64,000 bases of DNA from RGIG3701 sp030530205 (GTDB lineage: Bacteria; Planctomycetota; Planctomycetia; Pirellulales; Thermoguttaceae). Location of the stretch: the NCBI GenBank assembly GCA_030530205.1, contig JAUMVK010000020.1:1-64000 (forward strand), written 5' to 3'. Shown here piece by piece: positions 1 to 9,640 of the stretch. A program made the translations under genes and the position numbers. Position 1 is the first letter of the stretch. The number at the start of each line of letters is the position of its first letter. The notes beneath the pieces were generated by a model, which was not told the DNA's origin, did no database searches, and saw only the letters and a list, made by a program, of their open reading frames with translations.

Positions 1-800
1 TCGGCTACACCGGCAAAGCGTTCGACCCCGACACTGCCCTTCAAAACAACATCAATCGCTGGTACGACCCCGCCGTCGGCCGCTGGTTAAGTACCGATCC
101 AATCGGGTTTTATGGGAATGACGTGAATTTGTATCGTTATGTAGAAAACAGTCCCGTATTACTGTTTGATCCCATGGGATGGGTTGATTTTCGGGAATTA
201 ACTAAAACGCTAAAGGCCATGTGCCAATGTAATATTGAAGCTATTAAAAAACAAGGTATGTCGCCGAAAATTGATATGAACCGCTTGCCTCAGTTGGAGT
301 CACCGCAAATCGAAGAAATACTCGCTGATTCAGATTTCAGAACAAAACTGGATAATTTGTTCGAAGAGTATCGAAAAACGGGAGCGCTTGTTTTGGGTTT
401 GCCGGATATAAAAGTGATTCAACTTCATCAAATACAGGGGAATGGAGCCGTGATTCAAAACCATTATGGGCCAATCTTTCTCATTATAAACGATATAAGT
501 CATATAAAAAAAGTGGAAATCCAGAAAAATATTCTCCATGAATTGCAGCATTTTTTTGATTACAACAATCCCAATCTGAATATTGATTTATCTAATATGA
601 CTCCAAAACATTTGGCGTTGTTGGAATTGCGTGCCTATTATTTTTCTGGTCAGTGCTCATCGTTTGAAGAATGTGTCAAAGGGCTTGTTGCCAGCGTATG
701 TCTTCCATTTGGAAAGCCCTATTTGAGTCCAGAGGATTTTTCCCCAATATTTTTACAGGAGATGGAAGATTATTTTAATCGAATGAAGCAATGGGAATAA
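1..800 (+). CDS. RHS C-terminal toxin cassette, 5' end outside window, HExxH tip
   Basis: The reading frame is open from base 3. It begins in the end of the RHS core (motifs GYTGKAFDPDTALQNNINRWY, read as two short blocks around WYD and VGRWLS, then LYRYVENSP), which is the conserved boundary before variable toxin tips. The roughly 200-residue tip after DPMGW is unrelated to the other tips here and contains HELQHF, a zinc-metallopeptidase HExxH motif, about 140 residues after the RHS boundary. RHS tips are normally released from the core and delivered to neighbouring cells. The toxic activity here is inferred from the motif only. The gene at 864 may be its immunity partner. Only the 3' end of the gene is visible, so full-length RHS versus displaced orphan cannot be decided. 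Confidence 0.75.
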   Translation, partial: GYTGKAFDPDTALQNNINRWYDPAVGRWLSTDPIGFYGNDVNLYRYVENSPVLLFDPMGWVDFRELTKTLKAMCQCNIEAIKKQGMSPKIDMNRLPQLESPQIEEILADSDFRTKLDNLFEEYRKTGALVLGLPDIKVIQLHQIQGNGAVIQNHYGPIFLIINDISHIKKVEIQKNILHELQHFFDYNNPNLNIDLSNMTPKHLALLELRAYYFSGQCSSFEECVKGLVASVCLPFGKPYLSPEDFSPIFLQEMEDYFNRMKQWE

Positions 801-863
801 TTTAAATAATTGATACCGTGACAATTATTTACATCAAAAATGTAACGGAACCAAGGAGAAATT

Positions 864-1601
864 ATGAATATCGCAATTCTGTATTTATTGGCATTCCATT
901 TTTTGCAAATTGAAATTTCGGACACAGATGAACCTGTTTTTGAATCGCGTTTTTGTAATAATGTGACACTGATTTCTTCCTCTTTTCTGAATTCACAACA
1001 ACTTTTCCCGATGAGGAAGGCAATTCGGGAGAAAGAAATCAAAGAGATTGAAGAATTGGTGCTTAAATACCAACCCGAAGCGCTGACAGAAGCATCTCCG
1101 GAAATCACGATATACCCTGTTGCATACTGTGTCAAGATTATCGGGCGAGCCGAATTTTTACCATCCCTTTTAGAAGAATGTATTTTATTGGTGGAATTGA
1201 AATCCTCCGCCGAGCCTTCTCGTACATGGTGCCTCGGGAGGTTCGCAATTACTCATAATGATTTTGGACATTCGCCAGGAATCGCATATCCCGGCGACAG
1301 CTCCAGTGGTAAAAAGATACGTTATACGCCGGAAAAACCTTCGGTCGAATCGATACGTGAGTTCATTTCTGCCACGTCCTTTGGAAATCAGGATTTCACT
1401 GCCATTCTGAGCGGCATGAGTCAAGAGAAATATCGTTGTCTTTGCCCATTTGACACAGAAGTACTGAAAGTCTGCCTTTATCCCGAATATGCGGAGCTGT
1501 ACGAATTTTTGCGCGAGACGCCTTCCATAGAGGTACAAAAACAAAGATTTTATGAACGACTCTCGTGTCAACAGCGGCTTCTGTTCGATTTGTCAGATTG
1601 A
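864..1601 (+). CDS. Possible immunity protein of the upstream RHS tip
   Basis: A 245-residue protein not assigned to a family. The start is supported by AAGGAG about 7 bases before ATG. The first 15 residues are hydrophobic but are soon followed by acidic residues, so a cleaved signal is not convincing; the body looks soluble. Its place directly behind a toxin tip and before the next RHS block is the usual position of an immunity gene. The last about 50 bases overlap the 5' part of the next long frame, which suggests the next cassette was joined here by recombination. The function is inferred from position only. Confidence 0.45.
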   Translation: MNIAILYLLAFHFLQIEISDTDEPVFESRFCNNVTLISSSFLNSQQLFPMRKAIREKEIKEIEELVLKYQPEALTEASPEITIYPVAYCVKIIGRAEFLPSLLEECILLVELKSSAEPSRTWCLGRFAITHNDFGHSPGIAYPGDSSSGKKIRYTPEKPSVESIREFISATSFGNQDFTAILSGMSQEKYRCLCPFDTEVLKVCLYPEYAELYEFLRETPSIEVQKQRFYERLSCQQRLLFDLSD

Positions 1602-2901
1602 TGAAAGGAATCCAGATTTGCTGTTCCATTCACGTGCCCAAACTTCGTGTTATGGCCGATTCAGAGAAATGATAAATCAATGTTTCGAAGGAGAACGAGC
1701 TGTAATTTTCCCATCCAAAGGAAAGAAACGAATAATAAGATTGTTCACCAACGCCGAAGGAACCGCAGGCAGTAAAACCATTTTTATTCCGGAAAACTAC
1801 CAAACCACAGTCCAAATTGACCACGGCACCGTTTCACATCATTACCTTTGGACGCCGGGCCAACAAGATAAGTTATTAGCAGATGTTACCGCAAATGACA
1901 TTTTGTGGAGTTTAACCGACCACCTCGGCACAATCCGCGACATAATCCAAGAAACCTCCTCCGGCCTTGTTATTCCTGCCCATCTCATCTACGATGCTTA
2001 CGGAAATATCATTTCCTGCATCGATTCCACCGGTCAAGGTATTGACAACCCCATCCTTTTCGGTTATACTGGGAAAGTGTTCGACGTTGACACGAAGCTT
2101 CAGAACAACATAAATCGCTGGTATGATGCAGTCGTTGGTTGGTGGTTATCGACGGATCCGATCGGATTTAAAGGGAATGACACAAATTTATATCGGTATG
2201 TAGGAAATAATCCAGTAAGATTTTCTGATTTTCGGGGTTATGAACGTCTTACTGGTGCTGCATGTGATAAAGCCAGAAGCGATAGGCAAATGTTGTTGAA
2301 AACATTGAATGATTCTCCCGGTTACAATCTTAAACGTGCTGGAGTTGAAGGGTGTGGAAAAAATTGTTCTATCATTTCATTCATTATAGAGCTTCCAGAT
2401 CCTTGCGAACCAAAGCACGTGGGACACACTGGAATGGGAATCAATGATGAGTATTATGATTATGGACCAGACCCAAACGCAGATATAAAGCTGGGTAAAA
2501 CCGTTCCTGGAACCCAGTACTTCGACAATCCTGATATCGGGATGCCTGAACTTTTAACCTTAATTGAAAATTCTGATCCCAACTCTAGAGTAAATTTCAT
2601 TAAAGCCAGTATATGTGTTTGCCAAAAAAAAGCAAATAAAGCCAAAAAATATTGGGAAAATTTATATTCTAAAATTAAGCAGGGAAAAGCTAAATATCGC
2701 ATACCGGGTTTGCACTGTACTTCTGCTGCTATTTCTGCTGCTGAAGGTGGAGATACCTTGTTTGGACCTTGTGCCCAAGCAACATCGCCTTCAAAGTTAC
2801 TTGAGATGTTAAAAGGTGTCGACGTTTGGGGGAATCCAATGTATTCTCATACATGTGGAGAAAATAAAGGCAAGCCAATTGCATTTGAAATTTTGAGATA
2901 A
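1552..2901 (+). CDS. Displaced RHS toxin cassette, possible permuted papain-like tip
   Basis: RHS core sequence starts only around base 1760 (SKTIFIPENYQTT) and continues through LTDHLGTIRD, GYTGKVF and LYRYVGNNP. The first about 70 residues are not RHS-like and overlap the previous gene in another frame, so the true start is uncertain and the cassette may lack its own signals. The tip of about 220 residues is cysteine-rich. It has HVGHTGMG followed by YDYGP and, about 120 residues later, LHCTSAA. This His-then-Cys order is seen in circularly permuted NlpC/P60 or papain-like enzymes, so a peptidase or amidase activity is a reasonable but unproven guess. A lipoprotein gene follows. Confidence 0.6.
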   Translation: MNDSRVNSGFCSICQIDERNPDLLFHSRAQTSCYGRFREMINQCFEGERAVIFPSKGKKRIIRLFTNAEGTAGSKTIFIPENYQTTVQIDHGTVSHHYLWTPGQQDKLLADVTANDILWSLTDHLGTIRDIIQETSSGLVIPAHLIYDAYGNIISCIDSTGQGIDNPILFGYTGKVFDVDTKLQNNINRWYDAVVGWWLSTDPIGFKGNDTNLYRYVGNNPVRFSDFRGYERLTGAACDKARSDRQMLLKTLNDSPGYNLKRAGVEGCGKNCSIISFIIELPDPCEPKHVGHTGMGINDEYYDYGPDPNADIKLGKTVPGTQYFDNPDIGMPELLTLIENSDPNSRVNFIKASICVCQKKANKAKKYWENLYSKIKQGKAKYRIPGLHCTSAAISAAEGGDTLFGPCAQATSPSKLLEMLKGVDVWGNPMYSHTCGENKGKPIAFEILR

Positions 2902-2953
2902 ATATCGGGCATAAAATCAAATGTCCTTCAAACCTTGAAAAGGATAAACTTTT

Positions 2954-3520
2954 ATGTTTGCTGCTTCAGAAATCAGTAATATTCAGAATAAAAAATTCGT
3001 TTCTTTTGCCGCCAGAGAAATTATTGGAAGTGTTTGTGTAATGCTATTATTTTGCAGTTCATGCAGCACAACAAAACTTTATTATGAATATGAATCCGTT
3101 CCTGAAAATGTTTATCTTGTTTTTACACCTCAATACTATGCAAAAGCTGCCGGTTTTTCGATTACCTACAAACATGCGGTTGAGTTGGCGCTCGAGTATG
3201 AATCACAGCACAAAGAACAAATACGAACGTGGTTTTACTATCAGCATTTCTGTATTATTGATGATTGTTTTGTGTTTGGCCATGCACCTTATGAAAGGAC
3301 GATTTGTTTGAGTGGAATCTATGTCAACGGAATGACCGGTGAAACGACTTATGTCAAGAAACCATGGGTTGAAAATGAAGGATATGTGCGTATACCAGAA
3401 CAATACAGCAATTTGACAAATACCATTCCATATAAAATCCGCAACGATATTGTAGATGCCGTACGAAAACGCCTCGAACCGTTCCCCGACAGGCATTCGC
3501 CAGACGAAACCGCCCCTTGA
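2954..3520 (+). CDS. Small lipoprotein, possible immunity protein
   Basis: A 188-residue protein with a hydrophobic stretch at residues 25-36 ending in FCSSCSTT, a good lipobox-type cleavage site, preceded by an unusually long N-terminal region. A shorter start inside the frame is possible. It follows the toxin cassette by 52 bases with AAAAGGAT upstream. A periplasmic lipoprotein would suit immunity against a cell-envelope-acting tip such as the peptidase-like one before it. No family was recognised. Confidence 0.5.
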   Translation: MFAASEISNIQNKKFVSFAAREIIGSVCVMLLFCSSCSTTKLYYEYESVPENVYLVFTPQYYAKAAGFSITYKHAVELALEYESQHKEQIRTWFYYQHFCIIDDCFVFGHAPYERTICLSGIYVNGMTGETTYVKKPWVENEGYVRIPEQYSNLTNTIPYKIRNDIVDAVRKRLEPFPDRHSPDETAP

Positions 3521-3829
3521 ATTTTGATGTAAGTTGGCAAAACAAATAATTTTCACTCACAAAATAATGCGATCATTTCCTGTTTCATCACAATCTTGCC
3601 CGCTTTTCACCTTATAACTCGGAGGAAGCGGAGAGTGCGGTTCCCGTTTCTACAACGTTCGCCAACCCCCAGCCCGCCGCAGCGAGTTGGACAGCCTGGA
3701 GTAGATTATACCGGATTTCCCCGTTTGTTTTGACGTACAACGCAAACAGGAAATGTATCAGGATTTGACGCTTTGCGAGAGGGAAAGGGACAAACTCAAC
3801 CTAAATCTCGCATTTTTCCCATTCCCCGC
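3521..3829 (+). other. Intercassette spacer with RHS debris
   Basis: About 300 bases without a convincing gene. The stretch contains short GC-rich fragments that resemble decayed RHS-core or linker DNA and ends directly at the promoter of the next cassette. Nothing else was seen in it. Confidence 0.4.
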
Positions 3830-3858
3830 TTGACAGAACCCCGCCGAGGCGGTAAACT
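3830..3858 (+). promoter_or_regulatory. Cassette promoter, copy 1
   Basis: TTGACA at 3830-3835 and TAAACT at 3853-3858, spaced 17 bp, lying 5 bases before the ATG of the RHS cassette. The spacer carries a small GC inverted repeat (CCGCC/GGCGG). The same arrangement occurs before the cassettes at 9641 and 12323. Confidence 0.6.
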
Positions 3859-3863
3859 GAACG

Positions 3864-5381
3864 ATGATGATTCAAAATCCACGAATGTCCGAGCCGTTTC
3901 AACCACTTTCACTCCTCCCCCCTGGGAGGAGACGGAGAAACTACGTCTCGTGTTTTCCGCACGAACGAAGGAGGATTTGGGAAGTTTGCAAGAATTGGGG
4001 CGCTGGTAACTCCGTCGCCAACTCCCTTTATGAGTACAACGCGAACAACGCCCTTACGTCGATTTTACACAAAAAGCCCGACGAAACGTCTATCGTTCAG
4101 CATTCCTATACGTATGACGAAACCAACAACATCGTAGAATACCTGAATTCCATTGACGGAAATACAGAATACAACTACGACTTCCTCGGCCAACTCATTG
4201 GCGCAGACTATGAGAACCAGAACTTAACCGACGAATCGTATTCTTACGACTCCAACGGCAATCGCATCACCGCCAATGGTTCCAATTACATCACCGGCTC
4301 GAACAACGAACTAACCTCTGACGGTTCATGGTCGTATGTTTACGACGATGAAGGAAATAGAATCAGCAAAACGAATTCTACTAATCGCGAACTCTACGAG
4401 TGGGATTATCGCAACCGTCTAACTTCCGTCACACAGCAGGAATACAATTCCACTACGGAAGAATGGCAAACCGTTCAAATCATCGAATACGCCTACGACT
4501 ACAACAATATCTGGATTCGCAAAACCCTCGATACAAACGGTGATGGAATCGCAGACTCCAAGACCATTTTCATCCCGGAAAACTACCAAACAACGGTTCA
4601 ACTTGACGATACGGATTTGACAGATGCCACTGGTCCGGTCGTCACGCACCACTACCTCTGGACGCCAAATCAACAAGACAAACTCCTTGCAGATACCACA
4701 ACAAGTGGTATTTTATGGGCTTTAACCGATCATTTGGGAACAATTCGTGATGTTTTAGACGGTAATTCATCCACTCACCTCATCTACGACGCTTTCGGAA
4801 ACCTCACCTCCGGCACGAACCCCATCTTCTTCGGCTACACCGGTAAACCTTTCGACCCAGCCACCCAGCTTCAAAACAACATCAACCGCTGGTACGATGC
4901 TGATGTTGGAAGGTGGTTAAGTAACGACCCGATTGGGTTTGATGGAAATGATACTAATTTGTATCGATACATTCAAAATCATCCTTCAATTTTTTGTGAT
5001 CCATCTGGTTTAGAACTTCAACAAGCAGGTTGCTGTAATTCACAAAGGATAGAAACAATTCTTGATATTACAAATCAAATACTATTAGCTCCAAAGTGTC
5101 AAAAGTGGTTCAGAAATCATGGGTTCAATGGCCCTATTGGTACCTCCCCGAATTGGACGGTAAATTGTCATAGTAATTGGAAAGTTATGTGTCTTCTTGG
5201 ATTTCCGGCTTGGACTATGCCGGGATTGGGTATTGGACTTTGCGAGTCTCAATTGGATAGTTATGGCGATATTGCATGGGCTTCATTATTGATACACGAG
5301 CTCGCGCATCATTTTTGTACATCCTTTGCGGGGCGTGAAGCATGTGCGATTAGTGCTCAGAATGATTGTGACGGGACCTAA
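3864..5381 (+). CDS. Orphan RHS toxin cassette with HELAHH metallopeptidase tip
   Basis: A 505-residue protein. Residues about 1-50 are a low-complexity linker, then YD-type RHS repeats (for example YEYNANNALTSI, YDFLGQLIGADY, NGNRITANGSN), the core end with GYTGKPFDP and LYRYIQNHP, and a tip of about 130 residues. The tip ends with LIHELAHHFC followed by GREACAISAQND. This is an HExxH zinc-metallopeptidase site with a downstream glutamate, as in other predicted HExxH polymorphic toxins. The protein lacks the long N-terminal delivery part of a complete RHS, so it is an orphan or displaced tip with its own promoter. The stop is followed by a small membrane gene. Confidence 0.75.
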   Translation: MMIQNPRMSEPFQPLSLLPPGRRRRNYVSCFPHERRRIWEVCKNWGAGNSVANSLYEYNANNALTSILHKKPDETSIVQHSYTYDETNNIVEYLNSIDGNTEYNYDFLGQLIGADYENQNLTDESYSYDSNGNRITANGSNYITGSNNELTSDGSWSYVYDDEGNRISKTNSTNRELYEWDYRNRLTSVTQQEYNSTTEEWQTVQIIEYAYDYNNIWIRKTLDTNGDGIADSKTIFIPENYQTTVQLDDTDLTDATGPVVTHHYLWTPNQQDKLLADTTTSGILWALTDHLGTIRDVLDGNSSTHLIYDAFGNLTSGTNPIFFGYTGKPFDPATQLQNNINRWYDADVGRWLSNDPIGFDGNDTNLYRYIQNHPSIFCDPSGLELQQAGCCNSQRIETILDITNQILLAPKCQKWFRNHGFNGPIGTSPNWTVNCHSNWKVMCLLGFPAWTMPGLGIGLCESQLDSYGDIAWASLLIHELAHHFCTSFAGREACAISAQNDCDGT

Positions 5382-5400
5382 TCTGGAAAGGATTAATAAA

Positions 5401-5724
5401 ATGCCACAAAATGCGGATGACAATATAGGGACAAGAAATCGATATTCATTTTGTTTTGTAGCTATTTTACTGCTCTTGGTAGCAATTTTTGCAACATTCA
5501 TGCAAAAATTGTGCGAAAGCAACCTTGCTATTGCCAGAGGGAATGAGGTGCGTATGTTGATGGGTACAGCCAAGGGTTGGCTATATACCTCCCTTCTGTT
5601 TGCAATGATGTCAATATTGTCTTGGTGTTTGGTAGTTTGCTATAATAAAAACAAACAAAACCTTACCGTTACACTAATCATTCTTTGGTTTTTTTACATT
5701 TTTCTGCAATTTATTATCGTATGA
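5401..5724 (+). CDS. Small membrane protein, possible immunity partner
   Basis: A 107-residue protein with three hydrophobic segments (about residues 15-35, 57-80 and 88-107), so probably an inner-membrane protein. ATG at 5401 is chosen because GGAAAGGAT precedes it by 8 bases; a longer frame overlaps the toxin gene without a better start. Its position 19 bases after an HExxH RHS tip suggests immunity. No family was recognised. Confidence 0.5.
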   Translation: MPQNADDNIGTRNRYSFCFVAILLLLVAIFATFMQKLCESNLAIARGNEVRMLMGTAKGWLYTSLLFAMMSILSWCLVVCYNKNKQNLTVTLIILWFFYIFLQFIIV

Positions 5725-5874
5725 AAGGTTGAGAAATTAAACGTATTGAGTCTATTTTGGCAGAGATTTGAGTAGAATATAGACGAACTCAATTTTGGCT
5801 CATCCGATAATTCAGTGAAGAAAAGCGGAAGGGGAAGACTCATGGAGTACCAATAAAATCCCGATATTCAAAAT

Positions 5875-7797
5875 ATGAAAACATTTCACCGTCCTAAATT
5901 CCGTCCTTACCGCTCAACTCTTCCTCACCGAAGAGACCGGGGAAGGTACTGCTTTTTCTCCGGCACTGAACATGAGCGACGAAGGATGGTGTGCATTGGC
6001 GGTAATTACGACGCGGTTGGCCATCAAACCGCTTTCCCTCTCACACTCAATGGCCGCTCCGACCGCACCATTTCCACGGAATACGACCACCTCGGCAACG
6101 CGACTTCCATCCGCCAGCACGGCAATGCAGTTGACGAGATTTTCGCGGAATTCGAACACAACGCCAACGGTCTCCTAACCTCCGTCCGCCGTTACGAAAA
6201 AGATGACGATACCATAAACGAAATCGCCAACTCACTTTACGAGTACAACGCGAACAGCGCCGTCACCTCCATTACACACAACGATTCGAATGGTTCACAA
6301 ATCGTCAAACACTCCTACACATATGACGAAACCAACAACATCGTCGAATATTTAAATTCGATCGATGGTAATACAGAATACAATTATGACTTCCTCGGCC
6401 AACTCATTAGCGCGGACTACGCTAACGGCTCTATTGCTGATGAAACTTATACCTACGACGAAAACGGCAACCGTATCACCGCGAACGGCTCGAACTACAC
6501 GACCGGCGACAACAACGAACTGACCAGCGACGGAACCTGGACCTACACCTACGACGCCGAAGGCAACCGGATCAGTAAAACGAACGCTGCGAATACTGAA
6601 CGTGAACTATATACGTGGGACTATCGCAACCGTTTAACCACGGTTACGAAACAAACCTACGATACATTGACTAATGAATGGACCACGGTTCAAATCGTCG
6701 AATACGCTTACGATTACAATAACATCTGGATCCGTAAAACCCTCGATACAAACGGTGATGGAATCGCAGACTCCAAGACCATTTTCATCCCGGAAAACTA
6801 TCAAACCACGGTCCAGATCGATAATAACACCGTTACACACCACTACCTCTGGACGCCGAACCAGCAGGACAAACTCCTCACCGATACTACAGCAAGTGGT
6901 ATTTTATGGGCATTAACCGATCATTTGGAGACAATTCGTGATGTTTTAGACGGTAATTCATCCACCCACCTCATTTATGACGCTTTCGGAAACCTCATCT
7001 CCGGCACAAACCCCATCCTTTTCGGCTACACCGGCAAAGCGTTCGACCCCGACACTGCCCTTCAAAACAACATCAACCGCTGGTACGACTCCACCGTCGG
7101 CCGCTGGCTGTCCACCGACCCCATGGGGTTTAATGGTAGTGACACAAATTTATATCGGTATGTAGGAAACAGAACCATTGATAGTTGCGATGTAATGGGA
7201 TTGCAAATCCAAAATCCTTTCAAGAATGTGAAAGAGCAGCCTAGAAAAATATTTGAAAACGAACTCGGAAGGATCAAAAGTGGAATTGACCAAATACAAG
7301 CAGAAATTGAAAAGATTAAGAATAATATAAAGAAAGAACTTCCTGGATATTGTAGCGAATGTGATGATAGGGTACAACTTAACCAGATTCATATGACAAG
7401 TAGTTTGACGGCCACAGTTAAAAATAAAGTAAAAGCGAATAAACTTAAAATCATCAATTATTCTCCTAAAACGGCAATCGTAACGGATTTGGCTGAGAAG
7501 ATAAGTTCCCAATTAGAAAGAGGGCTTTATTGGACAGATTCTGTGGACTATCGAATACAGAGCAAATCGTACGAATGTAATCAATCTCATATTATAAAGA
7601 AATTTTCTGGTGTTCTTTCTAGAATTCCAGTAACTTTTCAATTTTCATTAGCGTTATTAAATGACAATAAAACGATAGATTTCTATAAACCGGAATATGT
7701 TCCGCTGATATATGGTACTCCATTGGCAACCATGGATGTAGAATTAGAATTTTTTTGCACTATAGCATATGAAATAGACGTTTATCACTGTTGCTAA
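5875..7797 (+). CDS. Orphan RHS toxin cassette with unknown tip
   Basis: At 640 residues this is the longest RHS fragment in the window. Several YD repeats run from about residue 55 to 390, the core ends at GYTGKAFDP and LYRYVGNRT, and a tip of about 200 residues follows. The tip starts with a charged, probably coiled-coil stretch (KSGIDQIQAEIEKIKNN) and ends with a beta-rich part containing several cysteines. No catalytic motif was recognised. The first about 30 residues resemble the linker of the neighbouring cassettes in another frame, so the start is uncertain. The copy of the cassette promoter seen before its neighbours is not evident here. Confidence 0.65.
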   Translation: MKTFHRPKFRPYRSTLPHRRDRGRYCFFSGTEHERRRMVCIGGNYDAVGHQTAFPLTLNGRSDRTISTEYDHLGNATSIRQHGNAVDEIFAEFEHNANGLLTSVRRYEKDDDTINEIANSLYEYNANSAVTSITHNDSNGSQIVKHSYTYDETNNIVEYLNSIDGNTEYNYDFLGQLISADYANGSIADETYTYDENGNRITANGSNYTTGDNNELTSDGTWTYTYDAEGNRISKTNAANTERELYTWDYRNRLTTVTKQTYDTLTNEWTTVQIVEYAYDYNNIWIRKTLDTNGDGIADSKTIFIPENYQTTVQIDNNTVTHHYLWTPNQQDKLLTDTTASGILWALTDHLETIRDVLDGNSSTHLIYDAFGNLISGTNPILFGYTGKAFDPDTALQNNINRWYDSTVGRWLSTDPMGFNGSDTNLYRYVGNRTIDSCDVMGLQIQNPFKNVKEQPRKIFENELGRIKSGIDQIQAEIEKIKNNIKKELPGYCSECDDRVQLNQIHMTSSLTATVKNKVKANKLKIINYSPKTAIVTDLAEKISSQLERGLYWTDSVDYRIQSKSYECNQSHIIKKFSGVLSRIPVTFQFSLALLNDNKTIDFYKPEYVPLIYGTPLATMDVELEFFCTIAYEIDVYHCC

Positions 7798-7821
7798 ACT
7801 TTGGTCTTGGAAAGGTTTACA

Positions 7822-9441
7822 ATGAAAAGTCGTTTATTGTTTTTTGCATTCTGGGCGGGTCTGAACTGGTTTTTATATGGAGATGTTATCGAAACAGAAT
7901 GGCCTCAGTTTCCCGAAAATGTGACCGTTCGGCGTCGTGTTTCCGAACGGCTGCCGTCATTCCCATTTGTTGACAGTACATTAATCGATGAAGATGATGG
8001 TTTTAATCGGCAATTCTGCGAGTTGTACTGTACTTCCGACTACGACTCGCTCTCATGCGTAGAGGGAACGTTGATTAATGGTGAGTTCTTGGTTCCCGCT
8101 TCTGTAAAATCGATTCATGGCAGGGGTATGATTTTGCAAAATTCGAAGTTTTGCGACAAATTCGTGGAAATCAATGGGAAAAGTGTCCTTATTCCGAAAG
8201 GTTTGCAATTGACAGAATTCTGGAATAACAGAGAAAGCAGCGAGGATTCACCTGAGAGCATGTACATACTGGCCGATGAGCAATTTATACCCCAATATCA
8301 AATTATCGAAGGAAAACTCTATAAATTAAGTAAACACCAGAAATATTTCAAACGCAGTTTCTGGAGCCATCAGAAAAAATACGTTTGGAAGATTGTCACG
8401 AACCCTGACGGAACCCAGTCCCTTTGGGGATTGGACGATCGATTTGAGGGAAAGTGGGATGCGGTTACTCATGTTCAGTCGGGCAAACAGGAAGGAAACG
8501 TCGCCTTTATTGCAGCCAATGAAAACGGTTATCTCGTATACGAAAGCAAACATGGCAAGACCGTCTTGAAAGGTCAGATTCCGAAGGATGAGCAGATTTT
8601 CCGTATTGTGTTTCCCAGAACGGACGACTCTCTGCTGTATATCGAGACCTGGAAGGAGAGCACGTCGAGCTTTCGAACATGGGTTTTTGATGGCGACAGG
8701 CAGCGCTGTTGCCTTCAGTCAGACTTTCTATGCAGCGAGACCGACTATGCGTTTATCGAGGAGAATGCCGAAGGAAGCTGCCTTCTCTGGAACAATGGGA
8801 ATCGAACGCCTATCCCCAGTGAAGCAAATGTTTTACGTATTTTTTCCGAAAAAGAACCGGTACTGCTGAAGTATCGAAACAAAGATACCCGGATGTTTTC
8901 AGTATACCTCGGAGATGAAAAATTACTGGAAGGCGAAGCGGTTGTTTCTTTTTTTCCGTCCCCGGATTCGCCATTCCGATATGTGATTAGCGCAATAAAA
9001 TCCCGTGAATCAGGGGGCTGCGACTCCCTGCTGATCCGTGAGGGAACTCCACCGATAACCTATCCCAATGCTTTGTTGAGTGCGTACAGCGACGATTGGC
9101 GCAGATGGATTTTATCCGTATCTGAAGATCCGACCGGAGAAAATTGTTTTCTTCTCCTGAACAGCGGGGAAAAGTATGGTCCATTTCTGAATGTCAGTAA
9201 TGTTGTTTTTTCCAGCGATGGGCAATCCTGGTGCGCGATCGTTCAAATGTTGACGGACCGGCGTTATTCCATTTTATACAATGGCAAACTCGGAACCATG
9301 TACGACAACATCATTCAGCTGGACATCTTTTTCCCACATGACCGGTTCCACACCTACGGCCTGCGCGACGGAAAATGGTACCGCATCGACGTCCATTTTG
9401 ATAAAGATGATTCTTCCGCCAACGGGGTTTCCGCACAATGA
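7822..9441 (+). CDS. Secreted beta-rich protein, possible immunity partner
   Basis: A 539-residue protein with an N-terminal signal-like segment (MKSRLLFFAFWAGLNW). ATG at 7822 is chosen over an upstream start because GGAAAGG precedes it by 8 bases. The body is rich in beta strands with repeated aromatic and Gly-Asp turns (for example near residues 455-510), suggestive of a propeller-like fold. It directly follows the unknown RHS tip, so an envelope-located immunity role is possible. No family was assigned. Confidence 0.5.
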   Translation: MKSRLLFFAFWAGLNWFLYGDVIETEWPQFPENVTVRRRVSERLPSFPFVDSTLIDEDDGFNRQFCELYCTSDYDSLSCVEGTLINGEFLVPASVKSIHGRGMILQNSKFCDKFVEINGKSVLIPKGLQLTEFWNNRESSEDSPESMYILADEQFIPQYQIIEGKLYKLSKHQKYFKRSFWSHQKKYVWKIVTNPDGTQSLWGLDDRFEGKWDAVTHVQSGKQEGNVAFIAANENGYLVYESKHGKTVLKGQIPKDEQIFRIVFPRTDDSLLYIETWKESTSSFRTWVFDGDRQRCCLQSDFLCSETDYAFIEENAEGSCLLWNNGNRTPIPSEANVLRIFSEKEPVLLKYRNKDTRMFSVYLGDEKLLEGEAVVSFFPSPDSPFRYVISAIKSRESGGCDSLLIREGTPPITYPNALLSAYSDDWRRWILSVSEDPTGENCFLLLNSGEKYGPFLNVSNVVFSSDGQSWCAIVQMLTDRRYSILYNGKLGTMYDNIIQLDIFFPHDRFHTYGLRDGKWYRIDVHFDKDDSSANGVSAQ

Positions 9442-9606
9442 AACCGTGGTTTTAACTCGGCGGGCCTTCGCCTTCGGACCCCGGTTTGCCGTCGAAACCC
9501 GGCATGCCACACATCGGGATATTGCACCAGTCCCCCTCTCGCCGACCTCCGGAGCGGAACCGATAAACTTCGGCCAGAGCTTCCTTCCCTTTTCCATCCT
9601 CCCCGC

Positions 9607-9635
9607 TTGACAGAACCCCACCGGGAGATTAAACT
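9607..9635 (+). promoter_or_regulatory. Cassette promoter, copy 2
   Basis: TTGACA at 9607-9612 and TAAACT at 9630-9635 with a 17-bp spacer, 5 bases before ATG at 9641. The flanks (TTGACAGAACCCC and ATGATGATTCAAAA) match copy 1 closely. Confidence 0.6.
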
Positions 9636-9640
9636 AAGGA

